Shown here piece after piece: positions 1-9,200 of a stretch of DNA of 12,832 nt. The first letter of the stretch is position 1, and the number at the start of each line of letters is the position of its first letter. The stretch covers positions 1 to 12,832 of the forward strand of contig CANPNN010000024.1 in assembly GCA_947575475.1 (NCBI GenBank). Direction: 5' to 3'. The position numbers were made by a program, and so were the translations under genes. Source of the DNA: an uncultured Pseudoflavonifractor sp. (GTDB taxonomy: Bacteria > Bacillota_A > Clostridia > Oscillospirales > Oscillospiraceae). The notes below the pieces were generated by a model, which was not told the DNA's origin, did no database searches, and saw only the letters and a list, made by a program, of their open reading frames with translations.

Positions 1-989
1 ATGGCATCGCCTACACCGGGCGGGGCATTGTCCTTGCCCTGTTCCTGGCCATGGCCCTGGTGGTCCTGCAGTCCATCCGCTATCCCATTCTGACCAATGT
101 ATTTGAACTGGATGGGGGTATGTACGCCCTGGACGCACTCACCTGTCCCCGGGTCTGCGCCGGGTTTACCGCAGCCAACGACGTGTTTTTCAAGCTGGGG
201 ACCCAGTCGGTGACCGTCATCGCCTTTGCCATGTATCTGGAAATCCTGTTCCCGGCCCTGGTCCCCTATCGGAAGGCGGTGGCCGTCCTGGTGCTCACCG
301 CCACCTACGCCTGCGTGGTCGTGGGCACAAAGTTTGCCGCCCGGGTGCAGAATGTAATGTGCGTGTGTATGTATGCCGCGCTGGGGCTCTTTGTGGTATA
401 CGGCCTTATGAATTTTGATCCCGCCGCCTATGCGGGGGAACCGATGCTGATAAACGGCGCTGGCAGGCTGATGATGGCCGCGGCCCTCATGTCCTATACC
501 TGCAACGGTTTTCAGTATGTGATCAGCATGGGGAAGGCGGCGAAAAATCCCAAGCGGGATCTGCCCCTGGCCTTCTTCCTGGCGGCGCTGATCGCCGTAT
601 CCCTCTATGCCATCATCGGCTTTGCCGCCACCCATGTGTACTCCTATGGGGAGATCGCCGGCCTGGGCCTGGGTGATATCGCCAAGCGGATGATGCCAAG
701 CGGACTTTACATGTTCTTCCTGGTGGGCGGCGCCCTGTTCGCCCTGGGAACCTCCCTGGTGGGCGGCTCCGCCGCCAGCTACCAGCCCCTGATGGCCTCC
801 GCCCAGGACGGCTGGCTGCCCGCGGTCCTGGGCAAACGGAGTAAAAAACGGGGGATCCCCTATGTGCTGGGCTTCCTCTATGTGGCCGGCGTGATCCCTG
901 TTGTGCTGGGGATCGACCTGAACGACATGGTCACCATGCAGCTGGTTCCCCTCGGCACGGTCATTATGATAGGCAGCTGCTTACCATGA
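1..989 (+). CDS. APC-family amino acid permease, 5' partial, frame broken near its 3' end
   Basis: The gene is already open at the window edge (codons in phase from base 3), so the true start lies outside. The visible part is about 329 residues of alternating hydrophobic segments and short charged loops, including the stretch GKAAKNPKRDLP followed by a long helix, typical of amino acid/polyamine/organocation (APC) permeases. Such proteins import amino acids or related cations across the cytoplasmic membrane using ion gradients and usually have 12 helices in 430-500 residues. This frame stops at 987-989 right after VPLGTVIMIG, where family members continue with a basic loop and two more helices. 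Those are found in the +2 frame at 986-1243, so one protein appears to be split by a frameshift. The substrate cannot be told from the sequence. Family assignment is fairly secure; functional state is doubtful. Confidence 0.8.
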   Translation, partial: GIAYTGRGIVLALFLAMALVVLQSIRYPILTNVFELDGGMYALDALTCPRVCAGFTAANDVFFKLGTQSVTVIAFAMYLEILFPALVPYRKAVAVLVLTATYACVVVGTKFAARVQNVMCVCMYAALGLFVVYGLMNFDPAAYAGEPMLINGAGRLMMAAALMSYTCNGFQYVISMGKAAKNPKRDLPLAFFLAALIAVSLYAIIGFAATHVYSYGEIAGLGLGDIAKRMMPSGLYMFFLVGGALFALGTSLVGGSAASYQPLMASAQDGWLPAVLGKRSKKRGIPYVLGFLYVAGVIPVVLGIDLNDMVTMQLVPLGTVIMIGSCLP

Positions 990-1243
990 ACGTTCCCTCC
1001 CGCTTTGAGAAGGAGTGGAGGGAGAGCGGCATCAAGATCACGCCTGCCTTCTACAAATTTCTGAATGGGCTATCCATCTTGGCCTCCGCCGTTCTGGTAA
1101 TCTACTGCTTCCTGTCCAACGGCTACAAAGTCGTCACCCTGGTCATTACAGCGGGGCTGCTCCTCTATGGATACCTCCGCAATCGATTTGGCCGCATTGA
1201 GATCCAGTCTCAAAAGGAGTATGTCGCCGGTGAGGGGAAATAG
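986..1243 (+). CDS. C-terminal fragment of the APC permease (out of frame)
   Basis: An 85-residue reading frame whose ATG overlaps the stop of the preceding frame (ATGA). It begins with a basic amphipathic loop (VPSRFEKEW) and then has two hydrophobic segments at about residues 24-42 and 48-63, ending in a short polar tail. This is what is expected for the loop before helix 11 plus helices 11-12 of an APC permease. No ribosome binding site precedes the ATG, and the frame is open upstream through about position 950, so independent translation is unlikely unless coupled by the ATGA overlap. One extra base or two missing bases between about 969 and 985 would restore one continuous protein. Alternatives are a sequencing error, a genuine pseudogene, or a two-part protein made by translational coupling. 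Confidence 0.6.
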   Translation: MNVPSRFEKEWRESGIKITPAFYKFLNGLSILASAVLVIYCFLSNGYKVVTLVITAGLLLYGYLRNRFGRIEIQSQKEYVAGEGK

Positions 1244-1255
1244 GGACAAACCGCT

Positions 1256-1322
1256 TTGGGAGTAGTAAATTGCCCCGGCCGCCCTATCGGTGTGAGACGA
1301 CGGACCTTTAGGGCACATCGCG
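1256..1322 (+). other. possible structured RNA segment (pseudoknot-capable) in the permease 3' region
   Basis: Two short inverted repeats cross each other. GCCCTA at 1281-1286 can pair with TAGGGC at 1309-1314, while CGGTGT at 1288-1293, inside that loop, can pair (one G-U) with ACATCG at 1315-1320. Together they would make an H-type pseudoknot just before the terminator hairpin. The start of the segment, TTGGGAGTAG, and the later ACCTTT loosely recall conserved pieces of the yybP-ykoY (Mn) leader, but the closing helix of that riboswitch is not evident. I treat this as an unassigned candidate. Confidence 0.2.
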
Positions 1323-1343
1323 CAAAAAGAAGGATCTTTCGGC

Positions 1344-1380
1344 AAAAACGAACCGTAGCCTGCGGTTCGTTTTTGTTTTT
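1344..1380 (+). terminator. rho-independent terminator
   Basis: A perfect 12-bp stem, with arms at 1344-1355 and 1363-1374 (AAAAACGAACCG and its complement) around a 7-base loop. It is followed by a T-rich run to 1380. It separates the permease transcript from the promoter at 1412-1440. Confidence 0.85.
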
Positions 1381-1411
1381 ACACAGGACGGGACCGGATG
1401 CATTCCGCCCC

Positions 1412-1440
1412 TTTTCAAATGCCAAAAATTGTGCTATACT
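1412..1440 (+). promoter_or_regulatory. sigma-70-type promoter for the membrane protein-metG operon
   Basis: Extended -10: TG at 1432-1433, one base, then TATACT at 1435-1440. A weak -35, TTTTCA at 1412-1417, is 17 bases upstream. It lies directly after the terminator and about 45 bases before the ATG at 1486. Confidence 0.65.
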
Positions 1441-1485
1441 ATATATTCCTTCATAGTCAACCGCTTAAAGAGAGGATCTGACGCC

Positions 1486-2328
1486 ATGCAGAAAAAATTT
1501 CTCCCCCCCCTTCTGGCCCTGATCGCCGGCGGGGCGGGCTTTGCCCTTCGGAGGTGGCAGCTTGCCACCGGTTTTGAACCGGATACAGGACTGGCCATCT
1601 CCGGCGCTCCCGCCGCTTGGGCAGTGGCGGGCTTCTCGCTGCTGGCTGCGCTCCTGTTCCTGCTCCTGTCCTGGCGGGGAGAAAAGCGTCTGTCCTGGGA
1701 GACGGCCTACGCTGCCGGGCAGCAGAATACCCTGGCGGTGACCACCCTCCTGCTTTCCGCCATGCTTTTGCTGGCCAGCGGCGGGGTGGAGATCATTACC
1801 CGCTCGGTCAACGGGATCATCACCTACGAGGGGGAAACTCCCTTTGCCCGGGTCGCCTCCGCGATTCTGCCGCCTTTGCGGATCGGACTGAGTCTGGGGG
1901 CTCTGCCCTGTGTTTTCCTCTGGGCCCGGGCTATCTTTCGCCGAGAGGGCGGCAAGGAGAATCTGGCCACGCTGGAGCCCTGCATCCTCTATTGCGTGTG
2001 GCTCATCTCCACCTACCAGACCAGAGCCGCCGACCCTGTGGTCCAGGGTTACCTCTACGAGGTCTTCGCTATTGTCACCTCCCTGCTGGGCCTCTATTTT
2101 ATCGCAGGCCCTTCCTTCAGAAACGGAAAACCCCGCTGGGCCGTTTTTTTCTGTCTGACGGGAACCTATTTTTCCCTGGTGACCCTGGCGGATAACCACT
2201 CTCTGTCAGACGCCTTCCGGGACCTGTTCGCGGTGCTCTACCTTACCACCCACGCTGTCCTTATTTTGAACCACCCGCCGGTAGAGGAGCCAGAAGCTCC
2301 GGCGGAAGCTGAAACGGAGGCTGACTAA
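1486..2328 (+). CDS. multi-pass membrane protein of unknown function
   Basis: A 280-residue protein I do not recognise. I chose the ATG at 1486 because AGAGG at 1471-1475 lies 10 bases upstream and because an earlier in-frame ATG at 1429 overlaps the promoter -10 box. The protein has a basic N-terminus (MQKKF), about seven or eight hydrophobic segments (roughly residues 7-24, 44-62, 84-102, 125-146, 162-176, 190-208, 217-233 and 241-260), and an acidic Ala/Glu-rich tail after residue 263. No catalytic or transporter motif stands out, so a function is not assigned. It ends one base before metG, whose ribosome binding site (GGAGG at 2316-2320) lies inside this gene, so the two are co-transcribed and probably translationally coupled. 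A run of eight C at codons 6-9 is a possible slippage site. Confidence 0.8.
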   Translation: MQKKFLPPLLALIAGGAGFALRRWQLATGFEPDTGLAISGAPAAWAVAGFSLLAALLFLLLSWRGEKRLSWETAYAAGQQNTLAVTTLLLSAMLLLASGGVEIITRSVNGIITYEGETPFARVASAILPPLRIGLSLGALPCVFLWARAIFRREGGKENLATLEPCILYCVWLISTYQTRAADPVVQGYLYEVFAIVTSLLGLYFIAGPSFRNGKPRWAVFFCLTGTYFSLVTLADNHSLSDAFRDLFAVLYLTTHAVLILNHPPVEEPEAPAEAETEAD

Positions 2329-2329
2329 A

Positions 2330-4297
<1,968 letters not shown>

Positions 4298-4320
4298 TCC
4301 TTTTTTAGGCATCATTTTTT

Positions 4321-4359
4321 AAGCGGTACGCCATGATTTTCATGGCGTACCGCTTTTTT
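4321..4359 (+). terminator. rho-independent terminator of the metG operon
   Basis: A perfect 16-bp stem, AAGCGGTACGCCATGA at 4321-4336 and its complement at 4340-4355, with a TTT loop and a T run through 4359. It begins 24 bases after the metG stop. Confidence 0.95.
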
Positions 4360-4392
4360 GCAGCTTTTTTCCCATTTTTGCAACAAATGATT

Positions 4393-4416
4393 TATATTTT
4401 TCTATAGAAAAATATA
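4393..4416 (+). repeat. 24-bp perfect AT-rich palindrome
   Basis: Bases 4393-4416 read identically on both strands, centred on CTATAG (4402-4407) with flanking T5/A5 runs. It lies in the 366-base gene-free stretch 4298-4663, 64 bases upstream of the -35 of the regulator promoter. With no loop and few G/C pairs it is a poor terminator, so an operator for a dimeric regulator (perhaps the TetR-type protein downstream) or an AT-rich cruciform are the likelier readings. The rest of 4360-4480 is AT-rich without other clear structure. Confidence 0.6.
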
Positions 4417-4479
4417 TCCAATTCATCTTATTAATTTCTGTTGAAAATAACAAAACATATAAAATTTTTAATACGGTTG

Positions 4480-4508
4480 TTGCATTTCCAAGATTTCCAT
4501 GCTATACT
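4480..4508 (+). promoter_or_regulatory. extended -10 promoter of the TetR-type regulator, with possible operator in the spacer
   Basis: TG at 4500-4501, one base, then TATACT at 4503-4508; a weak -35, TTGCAT at 4480-4485, with a 17-base spacer. The spacer holds a direct repeat, ATTTCCA at 4484-4490 and 4493-4499, and an inverted GCAT/ATGC pair at 4482-4485 and 4499-4502. These are possible regulator contact points. The transcript would carry a leader of about 120 bases, 4515-4636, in which I see no clear coding or structured element. Confidence 0.6.
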
Positions 4509-4621
4509 GTCTTTAGTTCCTTGAAAAACCTCTATTCTCTGCCCTCTGAGCACCGGTTCACGACAGCAGCGCAGAACAATAGGACGAATCGGCGGGAGCG
4601 CGGCCACAGTCGCGGCCCATA

Positions 4622-4639
4622 GGGAGGGAGAAGGCCATA
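4622..4639 (+). promoter_or_regulatory. strong ribosome binding site pointing to an ATA codon
   Basis: The purine-rich GGGAGGGAGAAGG at 4622-4634 is followed by ATA at 4637-4639, which is in frame with the TetR-type gene. The ATA-initiated N-terminus would read xDGRVRYTK before the ATG at 4664, matching the basic DRRVRKTK-like start common in this family. No ATG, GTG, TTG or CTG lies in frame between the upstream stop at 4580-4582 and 4664. Confidence 0.5.
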
Positions 4640-4663
4640 GACGGAAGAGTTCGCTACACAAAA

Positions 4664-5140
4664 ATGGTGATACGGCAGTCGTTCCTCTCCCTTCTCAAGG
4701 AACAGACCATTGACAAGATCACAGTGGCCGACGTATGCCGGCTGGCCGAGATCAACCGCGCCACCTTTTACCGCCATTACGAAAACCAGTACGGCATTCT
4801 GTATGAGCTGGAGTTTGACCTTTTGAGCCAGGTCTCCCCTTCCCAGGAGGGGCAGAGTCCCAGCGAGATCCTGACCGAGGCCCTCCGGGGACTTTTGGAA
4901 AAGCGGGAGGACTGGTCCCAGCTCCTCTCCTCCGACGCCGACCCCGCCCTTCCCGCCAAGCTGCACCACTTTTTGCGGGAACGCCTCCCCCTGAACGAGG
5001 ACGATCCGGCCCACCGCTTTCTTCTCCACGGTCTCAGCGGCCTGCTGGCGGACTGGATGTCCGGCGGCTTTCAGGAGCCTCCGGAACAAATGACGGCCCT
5101 TGCCGTCCCATATTTCCAAGACTTAACGGGCGCGGTATGA
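4664..5140 (+). CDS. TetR/AcrR-family transcriptional regulator
   Basis: DNA-binding regulator of 158 residues from the first ATG, or 167 if translation starts at ATA 4637. The N-terminal helix-turn-helix is clear at about residues 17-47: DKITVADVCRLAEINRATFYRHY is the standard TetR pattern, ending in the FYRHY recognition-helix region. The rest, to residue 158, is helical and poorly conserved, as expected for the ligand/dimer domain, and resembles the short TetR proteins related to dihydroxyacetone-kinase regulators. From the ATG, the basic residues before helix 1 are missing and the ribosome binding site is weak and distant. The better site precedes the ATA, so the real start is uncertain. 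The gene stands alone between its own promoter and a separate small gene; its targets are unknown. Autoregulation through 4480-4508 or the palindrome at 4393-4416 is inference. Confidence 0.9.
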   Translation: MVIRQSFLSLLKEQTIDKITVADVCRLAEINRATFYRHYENQYGILYELEFDLLSQVSPSQEGQSPSEILTEALRGLLEKREDWSQLLSSDADPALPAKLHHFLRERLPLNEDDPAHRFLLHGLSGLLADWMSGGFQEPPEQMTALAVPYFQDLTGAV

Positions 5141-5166
5141 CCGGGACCCGTTTAAGTCCATATAAT
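5137..5166 (+). promoter_or_regulatory. promoter of the 43-residue small gene
   Basis: A consensus -10, TATAAT at 5161-5166, with ATGACC (5137-5142; four of six consensus bases) 18 bases upstream, overlapping the stop of the TetR-type gene. It lies about 50 bases before the small gene start. Confidence 0.55.
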
Positions 5167-5218
5167 CGGACACTATGTTTGGTAGGATAGAGACACAGAA
5201 GAAAGGAGTGAGGTCCAC

Positions 5219-5350
5219 ATGACAGAACGGTTCGAGCTGCGGTATGTGAGGGGCCATGTTGAGGTTTACGACGCTACTGGGCACTTTTACTTCTCGGCTG
5301 ACACGATGAGCGAGGCCCAGAGCGAACTGCAAAGCATGGATGCGGCCTGA
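5219..5350 (+). CDS. small protein, 43 residues, unknown function
   Basis: Short reading frame from ATG 5219 to TGA 5350. AAAGGAG at 5202-5208 is 10 bases upstream, a consensus TATAAT lies before it and a strong terminator starts five bases after its stop, so it has a complete expression unit of its own. The product starts MTERFELRYVRGHVEVYD, predicted as a beta hairpin-like alternation, followed by FYFSADTMSEAQSELQ, likely a short helix. It has no signal peptide, membrane segment or cysteines. I recall similar short FELRYVRGHVEVYD-type proteins as uncharacterised in Clostridia, but cannot confirm this here. No function is assigned. It could be a small regulator or a partner of the adjacent TetR-type protein, but proximity is the only hint. 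Confidence 0.65.
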   Translation: MTERFELRYVRGHVEVYDATGHFYFSADTMSEAQSELQSMDAA

Positions 5351-5355
5351 CGCGG

Positions 5356-5386
5356 AAAAGGGCGGGGGGATCTCCCCCGCCCTTTT
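5356..5386 (+). terminator. rho-independent terminator of the small gene
   Basis: A 13-bp stem, AAAAGGGCGGGGG at 5356-5368 with its complement at 5374-5386, around a GATCT loop. It ends in TTTT. The A run on the other side may let it act on the minus strand as well. Confidence 0.85.
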
Positions 5387-5393
5387 CTGTACG

Positions 5394-5437
5394 AAAAAGA
5401 CCGTCCTGTCCGCAACCAGCAGACAGGACGGTCTTTT
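5394..5437 (-). terminator. rho-independent terminator of the MntP/YtaF-family gene
   Basis: A 16-bp stem with arms 5395-5410 and 5422-5437 and an 11-base loop. Read on the minus strand it starts at the last base of the stop codon and is followed by TTTTT, so it fits the minus-strand gene. It lies eight bases from the plus-strand terminator, so the two converging transcripts are insulated from each other. Confidence 0.85.
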
Positions 5438-5973
5438 CACAGGATCTGCCAAAGCCCCAGCGCCGCCAGCATGGCCCCCGATACCGGCAGGGCCAGGGCG
5501 CTCCAGCGGGAGAGTTTTTTCCCCAACTGGCCCCCCAGGAGCAGGGCAAGGATGGTCACTACAAAATTACACCCCGAGGCCAGAACGGGAGACAGGCCCG
5601 TGACCCCGGCCGCCACCCCTACGCCGGCGTTGTTTACCGCAAGCGCAGCGGAGAGAGCCATCCAGCCGCGGTCCGGTCCGCCGGGATCCGAATCCTTGCC
5701 CCGGAGGGCATCCAGTAAGTACCAAAGTCCCAGCGCGATAAGGGCCAGCCCCCCCAGCCGTTCGGCAAGACCCCGGGGCAATAAGGCGGCCCCCAGCGAG
5801 CCAAGGGTCAGCGAGAGGAAGGTCACCGCTGTGGTCACCGAGGCGACGGTCAGGACCTCCCAAAGCCCCAGCCTCCCTCCCCCGGCCCCCTGGCCCACTG
5901 CCGCCAGCACCGTATCCAAATTGCAGGCCAAAGCAAAGATCAGACCCGCCGCAAGGGCGGAATAAACATCCAT
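5437..5973 (-). CDS. MntP/YtaF-family membrane protein (probable cation efflux)
   Basis: A 178-residue, almost wholly hydrophobic protein with six predicted helices in two related halves (about 1-26, 38-65, 72-90, 103-125, 128-148, 156-178). The first helix carries ALACNLD with N18 and D20, and the fourth carries ALAVNN with N114 and N115. These paired polar residues in mirrored positions are the mark of the MntP/YtaF family, in which MntP exports Mn2+ and YtaF is a sporulation-linked membrane protein of Bacillus. The short polar loop between helices 3 and 4 (KDSDPGGPDRG) fits the family. Length is close to the usual 180-210. Start: ATG at 5971-5973, preceded on its strand by GAGGTGAT. It is transcribed alone, divergent from the surface-protein gene. 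Metal specificity is not proven by the sequence. Confidence 0.82.
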   Translation of the reverse strand: MDVYSALAAGLIFALACNLDTVLAAVGQGAGGGRLGLWEVLTVASVTTAVTFLSLTLGSLGAALLPRGLAERLGGLALIALGLWYLLDALRGKDSDPGGPDRGWMALSAALAVNNAGVGVAAGVTGLSPVLASGCNFVVTILALLLGGQLGKKLSRWSALALPVSGAMLAALGLWQIL

Positions 5974-5997
5974 GGGATCACCTCACAGGCATCCTAT

Positions 5998-6030
5998 GGA
6001 AAAGGGCGGAAAGTGGTTCGCCCCTTTTCC
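5998..6030 (-). other. imperfect hairpin in the leader of the MntP/YtaF-family gene
   Basis: GGAAAAGGGCG at 5998-6008 pairs with CGCCCCTTTTCC at 6019-6030 with one bulged C. On the minus strand it lies 24 bases upstream of the start codon, between any promoter and the ribosome binding site. It could be a leader structure or a weak terminator. The remaining divergent spacer to 6265 is AT-rich; I see no convincing promoter pair there for either strand. Confidence 0.35.
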
Positions 6031-6265
6031 TCCTTTCCTCAAAACAAAAGGCTGCTAATATCCATTCTCTGACAAAAAATGGTAAAAACGGCAGATCTTT
6101 TCCGGATACCGCCCCCCATTTCCCCTAAAAAAGGAAATTTCACAAATAAACGCAGAATTGTCCAGTAGATTTTTCCTCTTTGGTCTTGTAAAATATGATT
6201 GTAATCAGCAAGATTTATCCTCTCATTTTTGGCGGAATTCACAATTAAAAGGAGGAAGGCAGCGC

Positions 6266-9200
6266 ATGAAAAAACGACGCATCGGATCCCTGCTCCTGTC
6301 CCTGGCAATGACGGTACAGCTTCTGTCCGTCTCCGCCTTGGCCTACCCGGTCCCTGATTACGGGCCGCAGCCGGGCACAGAAAAGTTCCAAGACGGGGTC
6401 CCCATGTCGGTCTCCCACCGGGCCGACTGGCGCAACTACCCCGAAAACTCCCTGCTGGCCATCCAGTCCTGCATGGACATGGGGATCGACGTGGTAGAGC
6501 TGGACGTGAAGCTCACCTCCGACGGCGTGGTGGTCCTCTCCCACGACGAGTCCATCTCCCGCTGCACCGGGGTGGACAAGAACATTGATGGCCTCACCTG
6601 GGAGGAGCTGAGGGAGTATCCCCTGAAAAATGGGCAGGGCAGCGGAAACCCTATCTACGCCCTTACCCAGGAGGATGCGGCGCTGCTGAACGGCCTGTCC
6701 AACTACGCCGAGCACGCCGGCGCCCCGGCCCAGGCGGGGGACACTATGCCCCTGTCCCGGCTGGACGACGCCATCGAGCTTATGGACCACCAGACCATGA
6801 TCAACCTGGACCACTGCTTCAGTCAGGACCGGTTTGTAGCCTGCTATGTCCTTTTCCGGGAGACTGATATGCTGGATCATGTATTCTTTAAAAACTCAGT
6901 CAGCCCCGAAACCATGAATAACTGGTATGCGGCAGCGGCCGAAAATTGGAATGCGCTATATCCCGAAGATCCCATTGACGCCGCTGAGGTCCAGCGCAGC
7001 ATCCTCTACGTATATATCCACCGCCCGGGCACAGACGGCAGCATCCCCACCCTCCAAAGCCATCTGGACAACGGGGACAACCTGGTAATGGCGGAGGTCT
7101 GTATTGGGAACGACGATCTTCTGGCGGCTATCGAAGATAACCTAGAGCCATGGTGCAGGACCAACGGGGTATCCATGTTCGTCAACACCATGTGGTCCGG
7201 CCTTTGCGGCACCCTGCCCGACACCCAGACCACCTGGGCCAAGATGCTTGAGCGGGGTTACACCGCCATCCAGACCGACCGCCCTGGAGAGCTGGCCGTA
7301 TATCTCCAGACCATCGCCCAGGACCGGCCCGCGCTGGAGATCATCGAGGCCGAGCATTTCAATTCCTTCAATGTGGACGACCACCGCTTCTCCGTCCCCG
7401 CAGGACATGATGGGTCCATGAACAAGTGCGTGGAGAAGATGGGTCTTGGAGACTGGCTTTCCTATGAGAATATAAATTTCCTTGAGCCCGCGAGCATGCT
7501 CGCGGTCCAGGCCCGGGGCCTGGACGAGACGGCCTCCCTGCAGTTCTATCTGGACGGAATGACCGCAGAGGACCGCATCGCCACCGTGACGGTGGGGACC
7601 TCCGCTGACTACCAGTCCTACAGCGCCGAACTCGCCCGGGAGATCCCCGAGGGGACCTACACCCTCTATGTGCAGGCCCAGGGCATTCCCGACCGGAACC
7701 TTCTGAATCTGGACTCCTTCTCCTTCCAGAGCATCGCCGGTCTCACCGGCGACCCGAAGGTGGAGGAGATCACCGTGACCACCCAGGCCGGAGTGGAGCC
7801 CCAGCTTCCCAGCAGCGTAGCCGTGACTTATGGGGAGGAGAGCTACGGCTTCCAGGTCCGATGGGAGCAGATCTCTGCGGAAAGCTACGCCCAGGCTGGG
7901 GAGTTCACGGTGCTGGGCTACGTGTCCATGCTCCAGGATTATGTGACGGCCACCGTCACGGTACAGCTCACCCTGCCCGAGATCCCGGAGGAGGGCCTTA
8001 TCCTCCATGCCGACGCCACCCAGGGGGTGGAGGCCGGGGAAGACGGCAAGGTCTCCGCCTGGACCCTCGCCACCTCCGGCGGGGAGGTCACGGCTACCCA
8101 GGGCACCGACAGCAGCAAGCCCATCCTGGTCCTGGACAGCGCAGGCAACGCCACCGGTATCCGCTTTGACGGCTCCGACGATTTCCTGAGCCTCGCTCTG
8201 GACAAGGACTTCTTCAACGGCAAATCCGCCATGACCGCCGTGCTCTACACAAGGCCCGAGCAGGCCGCCCCCACCACCATGGACACCAACCACAACATCT
8301 CCACCCTCTACCTGGGCGAGTCGGGAGACTGGGGCGGTATGTACGTTGGCGCCTACACCAACGGCATGGCTGGACGCTTCGGCACCGGTACCAGCAGTTA
8401 CCGGGGGGTGCTGTACCGGGAGGGCAGCTATACCGACGCCACCACCGCCCTCATCAAGGACGGCTCCACCGATAAGGTTTGGATCAACGGGGAGACCGTG
8501 ACCTTTGCCTCCACCGGCACCCCTGCCGGGGAGACCACCAAAAACATCGATGCGGCAGCCACCTGGCTTGGCCGCGGGAAGAACAACACCTACTGGAAGG
8601 GCGCTCTCTGTGAGCTTTTGATCTATGACCGTGCCCTTACCGACGACGAACTCCGGGGTATCGCCCTGGCTCTGGAGGAAAAGTATGCCGACGCCGTGGA
8701 CTCCGTCCAGCCCGTGACGGCGGAGTGCGCCCCCGGCCAGGCCCCCGAGCTTCCTGACCGGGTGGAGGTCACCTACGCCAGCGGCCGCACCGGCCAGGTG
8801 GGGGTCAAGTGGGCGCCCATCCATCCCCGCAACTACCAGGAGGAGGGGACCTTTACCGTATCCGGCACCCTCCTCACCGGCCAGGCCGTCCAGGCCACGG
8901 TGACAGTCAAGGCGGAGGCGGCTCCTCTCCCCGACGACCCCTTTGACCCAGGGAGGATGCTCTTCTGGCTCAGTACCACCGAAGGCGTCGAGGCCGACGG
9001 GGACGGAAACGTGTCTGCCTGGTCCTCCAAGGTCAACGGCCGGAAAGCCACCTTCAAGACCAACACGTCCCAAAAGCCCACTGTGAGCGAAAATGCGTAC
9101 AATGGACATAGCGGCGTACATTTTTCCAACGGTGTGCTTCAGATGCCCCTTCCCGACGGTTCCTTCAACGACCTGGAGGGCATGACGGTCATTGCTCTGG

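Noticed and set aside
1244..1343. T-box leader for metG (AGGGCACATCGCG recalls the T-box AGGG...CCGCG)
   Set aside because: The segment is far too short, the TGG core that pairs with tRNA is missing, and a promoter lies between it and the operon.
1465..2199. Minus-strand open frame opposite the membrane protein gene
   Set aside because: The translation is Gln/Gly-rich low-complexity sequence, while the plus frame has promoter, ribosome binding site and coherent membrane segments.
5123..5452. Minus-strand open frame across the small gene and terminators
   Set aside because: It runs through two terminator hairpins and lacks a ribosome binding site; the plus-strand 43-residue gene explains the region.
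5974..6265. yybP-ykoY manganese riboswitch before the MntP/YtaF-family gene
   Set aside because: I could not find the conserved GGGGAGTAG and paired AAAGG/CCTTT elements on the minus strand; only a simple hairpin is present.
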